A stretch of DNA of 64,000 nucleotides from Charina bottae. Its lineage: Eukaryota > Chordata > Lepidosauria > Squamata > Charinaidae. This document shows positions 1-11,416 of the stretch, one piece after another; position 1 is the stretch's first letter, and every line of letters starts with the position of its first letter. The position numbers and the translations under genes are program-made. Where the stretch lies: positions 565,001 to 629,000 of the forward strand of contig JALMGJ010000016.1 in assembly GCA_023362775.1 (NCBI GenBank), written 5' to 3'. Under the pieces are notes generated by a model. The model made no database searches. It saw nothing but the letters and a program-made list of their open reading frames with translations, and was not told the origin of the DNA.

Positions 1-2590
1 GAAAAAAAAAGCAGCTAGGCAGGCTCACATATATACCATAAGGCCTCTCCTACTTTTTAACGATGATTGTGTGATTCTGCAACCACTCAATATGACCACT
101 CAATATTGTGTGGCCCAACAATAAACATTTATAGAAAAAGAAGCTTGAATAGAAGAATCCTTACATTGCTTGAGATTATACATGAGTGCTTTATAAGAAG
201 AAGGCAAAGTTAAGTTGATCTTTCTAATTTGAAGTTAAGTTGATCTTTCTAATTTGAAATCCAAATTAGATTCTTTACTCCCTGTGAGAACACTGAAAAA
301 AGCCTCCATCTTTCATGGGGAGCAATGATTCTTGAAGAGACTACTGCCCTAGTTTGGTCTGGCACAAACTGGGTGAAAATGATGAAAGCAGCATCATTCC
401 ATTATAACGCAAGCTCCTTTTCTTTTCTGCATGGACTGTGACACCACATGTGCATACTAAAGGGGCAAAGCTTGCATAGTGATGGCCTCTGGTCATTCCT
501 AGCATGAACACAGGCAACCCATTTGAAACATCACCCCATCATCCAATTTCTCACTCATGCTTACCAGTGGTTTTGCTGTGGAGATCAGTTTCAGAACAAT
601 AAAGTCTTCCTCAGCCTCTCCACCCTGTCAGTGTGTGTAGACTGTATTGGCTTCCAGCTTCCTGAAATTCTGAAAAAGAGAACCCTCACCCAATTTACAT
701 CATGGTTGAAAGGATTACTGACATAGTGTACCCGAAGTGCTCTGAACATGGGGAAGCACCACAGGCACAGCTTTAATTGGGCTGGGAGCAGCTTTAGGTT
801 TGAAGTAACAGCTCAGGGCTGCCACTGAAAGACAGCCAAGGTCAAAGACTGTGTGAGTCCATGAAAACAGGGAATATCTACAGTATGCCTCTCCATTATT
901 TTATATGAAACCTCCTCCTCATATAGAATCCTTGACATAAAATGGTAAAGGAGGAATAGAATTATAGTTTAGGAAGGAGAATTAATTAAAATTACTCTTC
1001 CATTTCAAGTATAAAACTCAATTTTTAAAAACAGTACACTGTTCCCTACCCATCCACAATTTCAGGCATATATCTGATTGCATTAATTAAATTAACTGCT
1101 TTTCTTCTTTCCCTTTCCCAGCCATACATACACACACACGCATAACTGCACACACTTATATCCTGAGAAGAAAGACCCTTCTAGCAAACTTACTATAAAT
1201 TTGCTAATGATGTTGCTGGGTCTGTAGCAAAAGCCAAATAATCCTTGTTGTGATCATGAAATGTCCACATTTCTTCACTTCATGCTCATTAAGCAGCAAA
1301 CCTTCTTTCTCCTTTCCCTACAGAGTAACAACTATACAAATAGGACACATTTTATTATTAGTGACCTTGCTTCTTGTGGTGTTTTTCAGCACCAGCCAAA
1401 AAGGCCCCTGTCCTAAGCATTCATAAAACAATCTAAAGATTAATAACAAAGGAAAAATCCATGTCATTAAAATAGCTCTGTTAAATCTGCCCTTAAATCT
1501 CCTGCACCGGGATATGACATGCCTTTAAACAGATTCATAACAACAAAAAGCAGCACAAAAATCATTTGATCCCAATTCCATCACACAATATGCACACTAA
1601 GCCTGGAATGCATGCAGGAAAAACAATTAATTTTGCTTCTCTTGCTTTACAGGGATTAATTAGTAGGAGAAGGGGGGGGGGAAATAAACAGCAGGTATGG
1701 GACCCACAATCACTGCCTGAGACTTAAGCCTGAGGAATTTGAGTTGACAGTGAAAAATCTGCTTCCCACAAGGTTTTCCTATTGGTTTTCTATTGTTACC
1801 TAGTTAACTTTAATAAGAGCCAACCAACAGAAAAGTAAATCAGCTTCTTCCTGGCAAGATCAAAGTGAGAGACCACAAATAAGACACAAAGTTAAAGAAC
1901 ATCCCAGACAGTATGGGGTTCTCCGAAGGTTGGACACATCTATCCAGGGACTGATATCAAAGTCCCTTTCACAAACACATGAATTTTGATTAGAAGGTTT
2001 CTCACCCTTTGTTAAAAAATATTTCTCTTTTCATTTATTTACTTATGTCTTTCTGTGTGAGTTTAAAAAAAGACTTTTATCACAGTGACCAGAAAAAAAC
2101 AATGACATTTTGCTCAAAATAACTGAAGCCTATTTTTTTTACCTCCCTGCAGACAACAGTGGCTATGGATTCCCTTTGCAATGTAATCTGTTCCCTTAAG
2201 TTGGCGAACAGAATAATAGTATTCTGCAATGGCTTTCTCTGCCACTGAGACCAAAAACCAATACCCCACACTAAAATAAGGAAAAGAGGAATTGTCATGA
2301 TCAGTCAGGAGAAGAATCTCAGATTGATTATGATGGTACTGAATGAAGAGTTTATTTTTCTGTTTTTAAAAATCACACTATTTAGAAATATGCCTGTGTA
2401 TCAGTGATTGTGGCTTCCTTTTTAACTGTCTAATTTAAAAACATAGGATTGGATGATTGAAGTGCCAAGTGTTTAAGGGCTAAATTAAACAACAAGCAGG
2501 GGTTCTGCTCCAGCTTCTTATCTGATTTATTCAATTGTCAGAATCAAAATCACCATGTTGGAGGTCTGATTCTCCCAATAGTCATCAACC
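1..2590. other. Unassigned AT-rich sequence
   Basis: I see no gene or recognisable repeat. Open frames here are short and resemble no family. The only local structure is a perfect 25-bp tandem duplication at 207-256 and short G and A homopolymers. It is probably intergenic or intronic. Confidence 0.5.
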
Positions 2591-2599
2591 CAGCAACAT

Positions 2600-3055
2600 C
2601 AGATGATGCATTGTAACTGGCTGTCACACTTATATTAGTCAAGTGTGCTCTATGTGGGGCTATCCTGGTTTGTGGTCCTGTGGTTACCCCTGGTGTGTAA
2701 TGTAGTGGCCAGGTTTCTGAATGGGGTACTGAGTGTGCAAAAGCAACTGCGCTGTCTGCCAGTCATCTTCTGAGCCTGGTCCAAGGTTCTGCTTTGGACA
2801 TGAGGGTCTATGAACAAGTTGAGATGAATGCCTGACAGACCACCTGCACCATTGCAGACTTATCAATAGCTAAGATCATTAAAAGTCCTGCTGCACGTGT
2901 CCTGACTGACAGTTTTATGTTGCCATTATTTGCAAGTGGGCCTTCCTTGTGATGGTCCTACATCTGGGATGATCTCCACCATGATATTCATGAGATGCTT
3001 ATTGTTATGCCTGTTCAAGACCTATCTCTTCACCCACACTTTCCCTGTATGAATA
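2600..3055 (+). mobile_element. Decayed CR1/L2-like LINE 3' fragment (tentative)
   Basis: Discontinuous plus-strand translation gives pieces resembling the C-terminal end of CR1/L2 ORF2: an LRCLPV-type stretch near 2740, a W-D-D-L-H-H block near 2970 and a KTYLFTH-like block near 3020. The last corresponds to the 'LKTWLC' end of the better copy at 11417-13246. It has many stops and frame changes and no clear tail. This is inference from weak similarity. Confidence 0.3.
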
Positions 3056-3524
3056 TTGCATGAATTGTTTTGTTTTTGCCTTTGTTCCCCCATCTTTCCA
3101 ATGAATACATTTTTGTACTGTTTTAATTTGTTTTTATTGTTGTATTTTTATTCATTTCTACTGCCAACTGCTTTTAGAAGTGATTGCATGGGAAGGGGGA
3201 ATAAAAATATATATTTCAGAAAAAGAACAATAATAATTTTATTTATTTTGCCTATGAGGGGGGGGGTATTCAAATTAGTATCATTAACTGTAACTGGCAT
3301 GGTCCATTCTACCATCTCATTCTCATTTAAATTAAGCTCCCCATTCCATTATTCTCCTTGAGGAGAAAATGTAATATCAACCCAGATGTGTTCACTTATT
3401 CCATTTTGCAGAATTGCCAGTAAATTCCTGCTAGCAAATGTCTGTCAATCAGCTGTATTCCATTCTTTTGAACAAAGACACCTATCCCAGTTGTATTACA
3501 GGCATGTGATGTGTGATATAATAT

Positions 3525-3640
3525 AACATAGTCATTAAGAGAAAGTGAAGTGGTTCAAATCTCTTCTCAGCCATGAACTCACTGGGTGGTTTAGGTACGC
3601 CATCAGTCATTCAGACTCAACCCTTAATCTATAATAGAGG
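3525..3640 (+). mobile_element. MIR-like tRNA-derived SINE fragment
   Basis: The stretch contains a B-box-like 'GGTTCAAATCTC' followed by 'CATGAACTCACTGGGTG' and a CAGTCATTC block. This is the order seen in MIR/CORE-type SINEs and in the clearer copies at 28890, 35670, 36310 and 49055. Both ends are lost and there is no target duplication. Confidence 0.4.
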
Positions 3641-3829
3641 CTAATAATTGTGGCTAGTCTTAGAGTGATGATATATTCCTCATATTGCACTTTGGTTGTT
3701 TGACTGATCTTGTTTTTAAAATAAGCATTTTTTTATTGTTTACAGCAGGATTATGGAGATGATGTATTTGATGTGCTTTACGTTTCCAGGAATAGCATGA
3801 ATAGAATTCATGAAGAAGTGAAATTGCTT

Positions 3830-3965
3830 CTTGCAATTGGTCTATTCTCTGCCATCTGAAACACCATCCCCTCTGAGTTAGGTCTTGCCCCCACCCTGGC
3901 CTTGTTCAAAAATGCTCTGAAAACCTGGCTCTTTCCCCTGGCCTTGGGTTGAGTGGGTGGTGGGT
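3830..3965 (+). mobile_element. CR1 LINE, extreme C-terminal ORF2 fragment
   Basis: A plus-strand frame reads a block like WNTIPSELGLAPTLALFKNA followed by LKTWLF. It matches position by position the end of the larger CR1 copy (WNILPPEIRLAPS...FRKNLKTWLC near 13110-13190). Only about 45 codons remain and no tail is visible. A 5'-truncated CR1/L3-type insertion explains it best. Confidence 0.6.
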
Positions 3966-4039
3966 CCTTCATGATTGTTTTTCTTCTGGCGCTGGGTTTT
4001 CTTAAATTGTATGAATGTTTTTATAGTATGTCACTGTAG

Positions 4040-4295
4040 AGAGCCATGGAGATGGCCTTGAGGGAAATACTCAGAGGCTGTTAGAAAAACAAAAAGGGCA
4101 GAAACGTCTCTTAAACCTTGGGAAAGGAAATGATGTTAGGAAGATTCTCACATTAGGTCCCCCCTGATTCACTGGGGTATAAGAGGGACAAGAGGAAAAA
4201 CACAGTCAGGCTTGCAAGATTCTGTTAATATCAAGCTTGCAAGTCTCTACTCCCTTTCAAGAGAGGCCAAGAATCTTACCTTTATTAGTGAAGAT
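4040..4295 (+). mobile_element. Ty3/Gypsy-type LTR, upstream copy
   Basis: This segment aligns with 4755-5040 through 'AGAAAAACA-AAAGGGCAG', 'CTGGGAAAGG', 'TTCACTGGGGTATAAGAGGG' and 'GAGGAAAAACACAG', in the same order and orientation. GGTATAAGAG looks like a TATA box. A gag-like fragment follows directly, so I read this as the 5' LTR of a deleted Ty3/Gypsy element. The two LTRs differ by roughly a quarter of positions by eye, so the insertion is old or the pair is not from one event. Exact ends are not resolved. Confidence 0.6.
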
Positions 4296-4752
4296 GACAT
4301 CTCACCCTCAGGGCACTCCACTGTCTGTGGGACACCTTGCTGCAGCTTTATTGCAACACCAACCACAGTGGATTTACAAATAACTAACCTGCAACGTGCC
4401 ATGAGGCCATGATGCAACTAGCACGGTATTTGGGATAGAATTTATGTCGGCTAGCAGCAGCACATCAGCCTGCAGCCCAGCCAGTATTTCTGCTTTCTCA
4501 TGGAAGTTTGCCAGAGAGGTTTGGAGGAGACCAGGACCAATTTCTGATCTTCACAACTTAGCGTGAACTGTTTATGGTGGGTCAGCCAGCAGAGTTTCCC
4601 ACTGATTGCAAAGTGACTTTTATGCTGAGGTTGCTTAAAGAAGGAGCAGCCACACAGGCTGTACCCATCATTGATAGCAACTACCCAGTACTGGACAATT
4701 ATCAGGATTTCATGCAATGATTTAGAGCCTCCTTCAATGATTTGGCTAGAAG
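4296..4752 (+). pseudogene. Ty3/Gypsy retrotransposon gag fragment
   Basis: Plus-strand frames give an L-P-E-R-F-G-G-D block near 4500 and, from about 4610, a continuous stretch with KVTFMLRLLKEGAA then YPVLDNYQDFM. This resembles the capsid-like region of Ty3/Gypsy (sushi/Mag-like) gag proteins, where 'LPE-F-GD' is followed by a 'KV-F-LL-G-A-A-W' and 'L-NY--F' pattern. In a live element it would form the cytoplasmic particle that carries the RNA. The reading frame shifts at least once between the two blocks and meets a TGA after DFMQ. No protease, RT or integrase follows, because a related LTR begins at about 4755. The family assignment is from motif recognition only. Confidence 0.55.
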
Positions 4753-5045
4753 AGCAACATCTCCTGAGGGAAACATTCAGAAGCCATTACAAAAACAGAA
4801 AGGGCAGAAGGATTTCTTAAGTCCTGGGAAAGGAGGTAGTATTAGATAGAGACTCAGGCTGACTCCTCCCTGGCTCACTGGGGTATATGAGGGAGGAGAG
4901 GAAAAACACAGATTTGCTAGATTTTGTTGATAGAGCCTATCTCAGTACAGCTGAGTTCTAGTCTTCTTGTGGAGTCTGTCTCCTGATCTGGACAACCTCT
5001 GGATAGCCACTGAGAGTCATTGTAGAGTTGGGCAGCCTTATCACT
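4753..5045 (+). mobile_element. Ty3/Gypsy-type LTR, downstream copy
   Basis: This is the partner of 4040-4295, with 'CTCACTGGGGTATATGAGGG' as the TATA-box region and a downstream part ('GAGTTCTAGTCTTC...GGAGT...CCTGATCTGG'). That downstream part recurs in the LTR pieces at 44205-44280, 44400-44455, 44640-44815 and 50790-50985. An (AAAT)n run follows at 5050-5072. Confidence 0.6.
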
Positions 5046-5072
5046 TTCTACAAATAAATAAATAAATAAATC

Positions 5073-6146
5073 CCAATATTTTTATTGATTTATTTTTGTC
5101 TCAGGGATATTAAATTTTAAGTACCTGTTGCAGTGTATTCTGGACATGGCAGAAAGCCAATCTGCAACCAATCTCAAATGTTCCACTTCAGGCATTCCAA
5201 CCTTTAGGTGCGAGTGCATTTTGAAGTGCACACGTATCAGAATTGTTGGTCAGAAATACAGACTTACAATTGCTGTCCCCAGTCTAGTTGCTTTTTAAAA
5301 AAAAGCACCTATAAACAAAAATGTTCCATTTCAAAAAAAGCTCTGTAGATTGGGGGGATGTTTCTAATTTCTCCTCCTGTATGGAAGGACCTCTTGGATC
5401 AGTATTAAGAAGAAGATGAAATGAGGAGAAGTGAAGAGGCACAGGTGAAGAATCCTTGATTGTAAAACCAAAAGCAAACATTCTTCTCTCTTTGGCATAA
5501 TACCTTCATTTGCGGAGACACAGCCATGAAGCAGAGATTTAACGTCTGTGAGTTTTCAAAAGTGAGGACAAAGCTTTCCAGTTTTTTAGAGGTTCTTCCA
5601 ACAGCTGCTGATTAGCGGCAGAATTCATCAGAATAATATTATACTATGATACAGTGTAACTCCAGTGAATAGGGTTTTTTTTTGGATTAGAGTTCCTAAT
5701 GGGGGGTAAATTTTTAATCCCTAGAAACTCTACTGCTTCTGTTGATTTTTTGAGACAATGGGACATGTGTTGTTTAATTATTTCCAAGCTTCAATTAAAG
5801 TAATGATTTAGAAAAAGAAAAAGTAATGATTTAGAAAAAGAAATGCTATGAGACGTTTCAACATGCAACAAACAAAATGTTTAAGCAGAAAGGACCAAAA
5901 GAAAACCTTGATTTTCAGTGTGTATTAGACAATTAAAACTGGCCTTCTAGAATCTTTTTTTAAAAAATGTTCTTAACTCTTTCATCCTGTTAAATCAGAA
6001 AACTTTAATATTTCCACTTTTACATATTCACAGCCTGTTTGTGCATTACCTCGAGTTTATAGTTGCTGTGATAAGAAAAAGATTATGGAAGACTTTAAGA
6101 AAAATTAATATTTGCATCCCAACTTTCTCCCAAAAGATAAAACACG
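5073..6146. other. Unassigned AT-rich sequence
   Basis: No gene or known repeat recognised. There is a 22-bp tandem duplication (AAGTAATGATTTAGAAAAAG units) at 5797-5843. Confidence 0.45.
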
Positions 6147-6686
6147 TTATTTATTTTATTTTATTTTATTTTATTTTATTTTTTATTTTATTTTATTTTA
6201 TTTTATTTTATTTTATTTTATTTTATTTTATTTTATTTTATTTTATTTTAATTTAATTTAATTTAATTATTTTTTTATTTTATTTTATTTTATTTTATTT
6301 ATTTTATTTTATTTTATTTTATTTTATTATTTTATTTTATTTTATTTTATTTTATTTTATTTTATTTTATTTTATTATTTTATTTTATTTTATTTTATTT
6401 TATTTTTTTTTTTTATTTTATTTATTTTTTATTTTTTATTTTATTATTTTATTTTATTTTATTTTATTTTATTTTATTTTATTTTATTTTATTTTATTTA
6501 TTTATTTTAATTTAATTTAATTTATATTTTATTTTATTTTATTTTATTATTTTATTTTATTTTATTTTATTTTATTATTTTATTTTATTTTATTTTATTT
6601 ATTTTATTTTATTATTTTATTTTATTTTTTTATTATTATTTTATTTTATTATTATTTTATTATTATTTTATTTTATTTTATTTTTT
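6147..6686. repeat. (TTTTA)n pentanucleotide array, ~540 bp
   Basis: This is an almost uninterrupted run of TTTTA units with a few TTTAATTTAA and TTATT variants and scattered single-base slippage. It sits immediately next to a minus-strand MIR-like SINE, so it may have grown from that element's A-rich tail (inference). The open frame across it is only the repeat translated. Confidence 0.97.
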
Positions 6687-6739
6687 CTTAGATTTCAAGA
6701 CTGCCTGACTCCAAAAATACTTTGGGCATCTTATAATTT

Positions 6740-6957
6740 TTTAAAGAATACATAATGTTTTAAAAAGGAGATCTTACTTGGAGATCTCCCTTTATTTTAC
6801 CCCCCGTCAGCCACACTGTGAGATAGATTGGTCTGAGAAAAAGTTACTGGTCCAAAATCAGTCAGTGAATTTTATGCCTAAAGATAAATTTGAATCTGGG
6901 TCTCCCTGATCCTAGTTCAACGCTGTAGCTACTATGCCACAGTGACTTTCTTAAAGC
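6740..6957 (-). mobile_element. MIR-like tRNA-derived SINE
   Basis: On the minus strand it begins 'GTGGCATAGTAGCTACAGCG' (A-box-like) and continues to 'CCCAGATTCAAATTTATC' (B-box-like), then a 'GACTGATTTTGGACCAGTAAC' core and 'CTATCTCACAGTGTGGCTGA'. This is the layout of squamate MIR/CORE-type SINEs. The (TTTTA)n array lies downstream of its 3' end. Confidence 0.6.
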
Positions 6958-8040
6958 ATGATTCTCAACCAGTAATACACATTCTGGAAAAGTCCTTGAA
7001 ACTTCAATAAAGTCTTTGAAAAATAAATTATAAATATAGTAACAGAAGAATACTGGGATTTAAGATGTGAAGGGTAGTCCTTGTCATAGAGGATAGCCAG
7101 GAGAGTAGGTAAAAAAAATGTAAAGCTCACCAACAAGAACAAGAAATGACAAAAAGTCTCATGCCACCTAGTGACCAGATTGAACAACGACCATCAATAA
7201 TGTGCAAGTGGAAGAATAACATCCTCATTTCACCTCTGCAAAGGCCCTTTAAAGAAGAACAGGTGTGCCATTGTACAGCTAATGAGCAGTGTTTTTCTTG
7301 AATATAAATCCTTCATTTCTTTTCTAGAGCCAAAAAGCATATTGTGGGAATAACTGGAGATTAATGACCTTGCCAATCCATTTGTTTAGGTTTCTTGCCA
7401 GTGAAGAACTAAGGCAGCGTTTTCCTCCTATTTCTGAATGTTACATATGATGGCACTCTAGAGAGCTGATTTTTCTTTTCTTTTGATTAGCTGCAAGTTT
7501 TTAAGCCAATGACAAAAAGGATATTTTTTAACTGATGGGTGCTATTTATTTTTTTAATAGGTGTATTTTAATCGATTTGAATAATAACAACAACAACAAC
7601 AACAACAACAATATATTAAACTTGTATCTGTGCTAATTGTTATTTTGTATTTTATTTAATCAGGATTACATGTTTGATTTCATATTTTGGTGTTCTTGCT
7701 AGCCATTAGAGCACTGTGGAGAGATACGATTATAACAAATAAAATAAAGAAATTGTGTTGCAATCATACAGCTTTAGACTGAGGTAGGCGGACCATACCT
7801 GAGCAGTAAAAATCCATACAATCACTAGCTGGCAGCAAAGAGATACAGAATATGCTAACTCTTCTGCCCTCCATTGGTCAGGGTTATGCAGCCCAAATAT
7901 GGCACCCCAGTGTGAGGAATATGTATGTATGACCCAATCAAAGTGGCTATCCAGCAGAAGACTCTTTGACAGTTTATACTGTAAAATCTATAGATGATAC
8001 AGAATATATAAAGGGTCATCCATCCATCCATCTATCAATC
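6958..8040. other. Unassigned sequence
   Basis: I see no gene. A short (AAC)n run lies at 7586-7611. Otherwise this is AT-rich DNA with no family I recognise. Confidence 0.45.
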
Positions 8041-8575
8041 ATCTTTTTAGTGTCTTGCTGGAGAAAACTGTTGAGAATACCTTGGATTGCAGGAGGAACA
8101 CCAAACTGCTCACAGGAAACACAAATAATGAAGCTAAAGTTTAAATATTTGGGGCACAAATTGCAAAGGCACAAGATGTTGCAGAAGATTCTGGTGCTTG
8201 GAAAAATTGAAGGCAATCAGAAAAGAGGTCAACAGAAGATGTGGCTAAATACTTTCATAGCTCATGATGATGCTGAATGATGAAATGCTCATTGCAGCAT
8301 CACAGTGCAAGCTCTACCCTTTCATATTTGTACTGCAATGTTGCATACAACTATGTAAAGTGCAGAGTGTGAATTTCAGTCACATTTTGTCACTTACTGC
8401 TTCTTCCACCCCACCCCCAATCCCTCTACGGACACCTATGGATACTGTCAGCGCAGACACAAGCATGAGTTTACAAGAACTCAAAGAAGCAGTACTGTAA
8501 ATAACAACAGTCCTAGTGAACTAGTGTCCATCAGATCACAAATTATTATAAGAGACTGAATGACTGAAGAACAAC
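8041..8575 (+). mobile_element. Old BovB LINE 3' end
   Basis: The plus frame at about 8060-8270 reads C-W-R-K-L-L-R-I-P-W, then LKFKYLGHKLQR and LVLGKIEGNQKRGQQKMW. These match in order the C-terminal part of the younger BovB at 51673-53769 (WCWRRLLRVPW, LKLKYFGHLMRR, LMLGKTEGKRRRGRERMRW). A BovB-like 3' terminus, 'GAGACTGAATGACTGAAGAAC', lies at 8550-8570. The copy is strongly decayed, with only the last part of ORF2 left. It is much older than the minus-strand copy. Confidence 0.7.
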
Positions 8576-9374
8576 TATAATATGCAAATAATGTCTGGGA
8601 ATCAGAGGAAATAGCTGCAGTCTGATTATCCAGCCTGAACAATTTCAGTCACATTCATTAGATATGATTCATGTCTCTTAATAAATCAGGAATAATTTTA
8701 ATATTAAACACATGTGACATTAGGGTCATGCAGAGCCAACCAACTGACTTTCAAAATAATTATCTTGAGGAATAAATCATGGTCTTTATAGTTGGCATCA
8801 AAACAGGGCCTAGAAAGGACAATCAGTAGCTGGAATGAGGAAGTTAAGTTAGAGAATGCTTAGATGAAGTCAAGCATGTTTCCCATAGCCTTCTGAAATA
8901 TATAATCAGGATGTTTTTTTTTTTTTTTTCATTTTAGCTTGAAAACCGTGTGGGTTGACAGAGTCATATTTTCGTTATCATTATCATCACCACCCAAAAA
9001 AGTTGTGGAAAAGAGAAATTTATTGTACCTTCAAAACTGATCTTATTATAACCTTTTGTAGATCCGGGGGTGTCCGGGGTATGGTCAAAACATTCAAGAG
9101 GGTCGAAGGGACAGTGTAATCAAAGCTCTGTCTGTTTTTAGGTGTGTTGTGTCACATAAAATCCAGGTGGAGCTTCAATTCCATCATCACAGGGACTGTT
9201 TTGACAACACCTGTGGACCACCCTGTGTATATCACTCCCAGTTTATCAGATTAATGTAGTAAATTTCTGGGAGAGATATTTTAGAAGTACAGATGGTTGT
9301 AAGGGGATGGGAAAAATAAAAAAATTATAAATATATGAATATACATATACATATGTATATGTATATGTATATTC
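8576..9374. other. Unassigned sequence
   Basis: No gene seen. There is a poly-T run at about 8914-8929. A GC-richer patch at 9060-9240 ('GGGGGTGTCCGGGGT' to 'GACCACCCTGTG') looks repeat-like but I cannot classify it. An alternating TATG/TACA tract lies at 9335-9373. Confidence 0.4.
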
Positions 9375-9531
9375 AAGCAAGCCTTCAGAACAACAGGCTA
9401 ATGTGGAGGACCAGTGGGGTGTTGAACCTCCAGCATGACAGACCAACGTGGACTTGTCATCCAGCGGGGTGATAAGCCCCCAGTAGAGCAGGCCTGTGAA
9501 CCCAGACGTAGGACCAGGATTTGTGGCCTGG

Positions 9532-9886
9532 TTATCCCCTCCCAGTAGGGGCGTGGTGGCTCAGCGGATAAGACGCCAGGTTGTGAGATCACAAGTTCGG
9601 TGGTTCGAATCCCTAGCCCCGCGTGCGGAGTGAGCTCCCGCACTAGCTCCAGCTCTTGCCAACCTAGCAATTCGAAAGCATGCAAATGCAAGTAGATGAA
9701 TAGGTACCACTTTGGTGGGTAGGTAACAGCATTCCGCGTGCGTCATGCCGGCCACATGACCGTGGAAGCGTCTTCGGACAATGCTGGCTCTTCGGCTAAC
9801 AAACGGAGATGAGCACCGGCCCCTAGAGTCGGACACGACTGCACAAATGTGCGGGGGGAACCTTTACCTTTACTTATCCCCTCCCA
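9532..9886 (+). mobile_element. Sauria-type tRNA-derived SINE with BovB-like tail and 13-bp target duplication
   Basis: The element spans 9545-9873 and is flanked by perfect direct repeats TTATCCCCTCCCA (9532-9544 and 9874-9886). It starts 'GTAGGGGCGTGGTGGCTCAG' (A box) and has the B box 'GGTTCGAATCCC' at about 9601-9612, then a central body. It ends 'GTCGGACACGACTG...GGAACCTTTACCTTTAC', the BovB-type 3' end typical of Sauria SINEs. RNA polymerase III would transcribe it, and BovB enzymes are thought to mobilise it. It sits in the 5' region of the CR1 element and is therefore younger. It contains no gene. Confidence 0.93.
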
Positions 9887-10380
9887 ACCCCTCTAACTTG
9901 CCAATTACAGCACGGATTTGGGATCACTCCAAAGTGTATGTGGGCCTCCCACCACGTGTGAGAGACGAGGGAGGGAGCCTGGGTGTGAATGTTGAATGGT
10001 CGTGCACTCACCCTCTGAGTGAGAGACAGAGGGTGAGGGGTAGTGAGTGTTATGCCCCTGCTGTCCAGTGAGAGAGGCTGAGGGGGGCATGGTGACTATG
10101 TAGGTGATGGTTGGATCTACCAGCACCGAGAGCAAGAGCTGGTGCGCTGGTGGTCCACCATCTCCTTGAGGCTGTGTGGTTGTGTGTAGAGTGGGATGAG
10201 AGGATGGAGGGATTCCTATTGCAAACCAGGGATTCTAAAGGTCCAGGATTGGGGGCGAATGGGCTGGGAAACCCTGGGGGATATAGGGCGGGGCATGTTA
10301 TTGAGGTGGTGATGGGCAGGGGATGTTATGCCGGAAGCCGGAGGGTGAGTCAGCATCGAGGAAGACGCCCCAGATGTTTA

Positions 10381-11154
10381 TTATCTGTGGCGTGTTCCGA
10401 CCCTCCAGACTTGAACCTAGGCCCTAGACAGCGGACTCATGGGGGTCCTGGCCTCCGGCTGCTGCTGCTTAATCCCAGGTCAGTTAACAATAAGGCTCCC
10501 CTCATAAGTGATTTGATCACGGAAGAGAGGGCTGACCTGGCATGTATTACCGAAACCTGGCTGGGCCCGGAGGGAGGAGTGGCTTTGTCAGAGATGTGCC
10601 CAGCTGGGTTTCGGGTGTGGCACCAGCCAAGATGTCAGGGCAGTGGAGGAGAGGTGGCAGTTGTCATCCAAGAGTCTCTTGTGGCATTCAGGGGCACTGC
10701 CCTACAAGTAGCTGGTTGTGAGACCCTGTTTTTCAAATTGGGTGCCCGAGAGCAGTCGGGAGCGTTGCTGCTGTACCAGCCTCCCTGCTGCATAGCAAAC
10801 TCCCTGCCTGAACTGCAGGAGGCTGTCTCGGGGCTGGCGGTGGAATTCCCCAGAATTATGGTTCTGGGGGATTTCAACCTGCCATCCCTGGGACGGTCCT
10901 CAGAGGCGGCTCGGGAGTTCATGGCCACCATGGCGGCCATGGGCCTGACTCAGATTATTCAGGACCCGACTAGAGACAGTGGTCTCACACCGGATTTAGT
11001 TTTCTTGTTGGAGCAGTGGCGATGTGCTCTGAGGGGAGAGTTACATCTTTCCCCTTTGTCATGGTCAGATCACACCCTGGTGGCCTTGAGATTCTCTTAT
11101 GCCGCCCCACTCCACAGGGAGGCAGGACCTATTCGATCGGTCCGCCCCCGGTGA
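10381..11154 (+). pseudogene. CR1/L3 LINE ORF2, endonuclease domain
   Basis: The frame that stays open at 10111-11154 becomes family-like from about 10440. It shows exonuclease-endonuclease-phosphatase motifs in order: LNPRSVNNK (Asn), CITETWL (Glu), VLGDFNLPSL (Asp, Asn), TPDLVFLLE (Asp) and SWSDHTLV (Asp-His). All catalytic positions of this endonuclease family appear present. It would nick target DNA to start target-primed reverse transcription in the nucleus. It ends at a TGA (11152-11154) after VRPR. The next codons (LMDPIRFQREL) continue the family sequence in the same frame, so this is a nonsense codon and not the true end. A CGA to TGA CpG change is possible. The first ~90 codons of the open frame are probably 5' UTR read-through. 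Confidence 0.8.
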
Positions 11155-11416
11155 CTGATGGACCCAATTCGGTTTCAGAGGGAGCTGGGGGTTGTCCACG
11201 GAGATCTGCTGCATGGTCCAGCGGAGGTCCTAGCTGCCACCTGGAATAGGGAGGTGGCTGGGGCCTTGGACAGGATCGCGCCTGTGCGGCCCCTCTTGTC
11301 CTGAAGAGGATTAAGAGACGCCTAGAGCGCTGCTGGAGGAAGACAAAGACTGAACCCAACCGAACACAAGCTAGAGCCGTGGTTAAGGCCTACCTTGTGG
11401 CGGTAAGAGCGGCGAA
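11155..11416 (+). pseudogene. CR1/L3 LINE ORF2, linker with frameshifts
   Basis: Family-like sequence continues here but changes frame. The first part stays in the endonuclease frame (REL--VHGDLLHGPAEVLAA near 11170-11230). The part from about 11290 reads in a second frame (LKRIKRRLERCWRKTKTEP, then VKAYLVAVRAAKCHYFSA near 11380-11435). The RT then takes up the third frame. At least two frameshifts therefore separate the endonuclease from the RT. Confidence 0.65.

Noticed and set aside
9560..9615. A tRNA-like A box and B box that might suggest a tRNA gene
   Set aside because: The same unit with the same body and tail recurs at 56275-56612 and is bounded by a target duplication, so it is a SINE head and not a functional tRNA gene.
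9561..10135. Open frames over the SINE and CR1 5' region
   Set aside because: They cross the SINE boundary and have no family resemblance; the SINE is RNA polymerase III-derived and non-coding.
10111..10440. The N-terminal part of the 347-codon frame as a possible ORF1 product
   Set aside because: It runs straight into the endonuclease without its own stop and has no esterase, coiled-coil or zinc motif, so it is read as 5' UTR.
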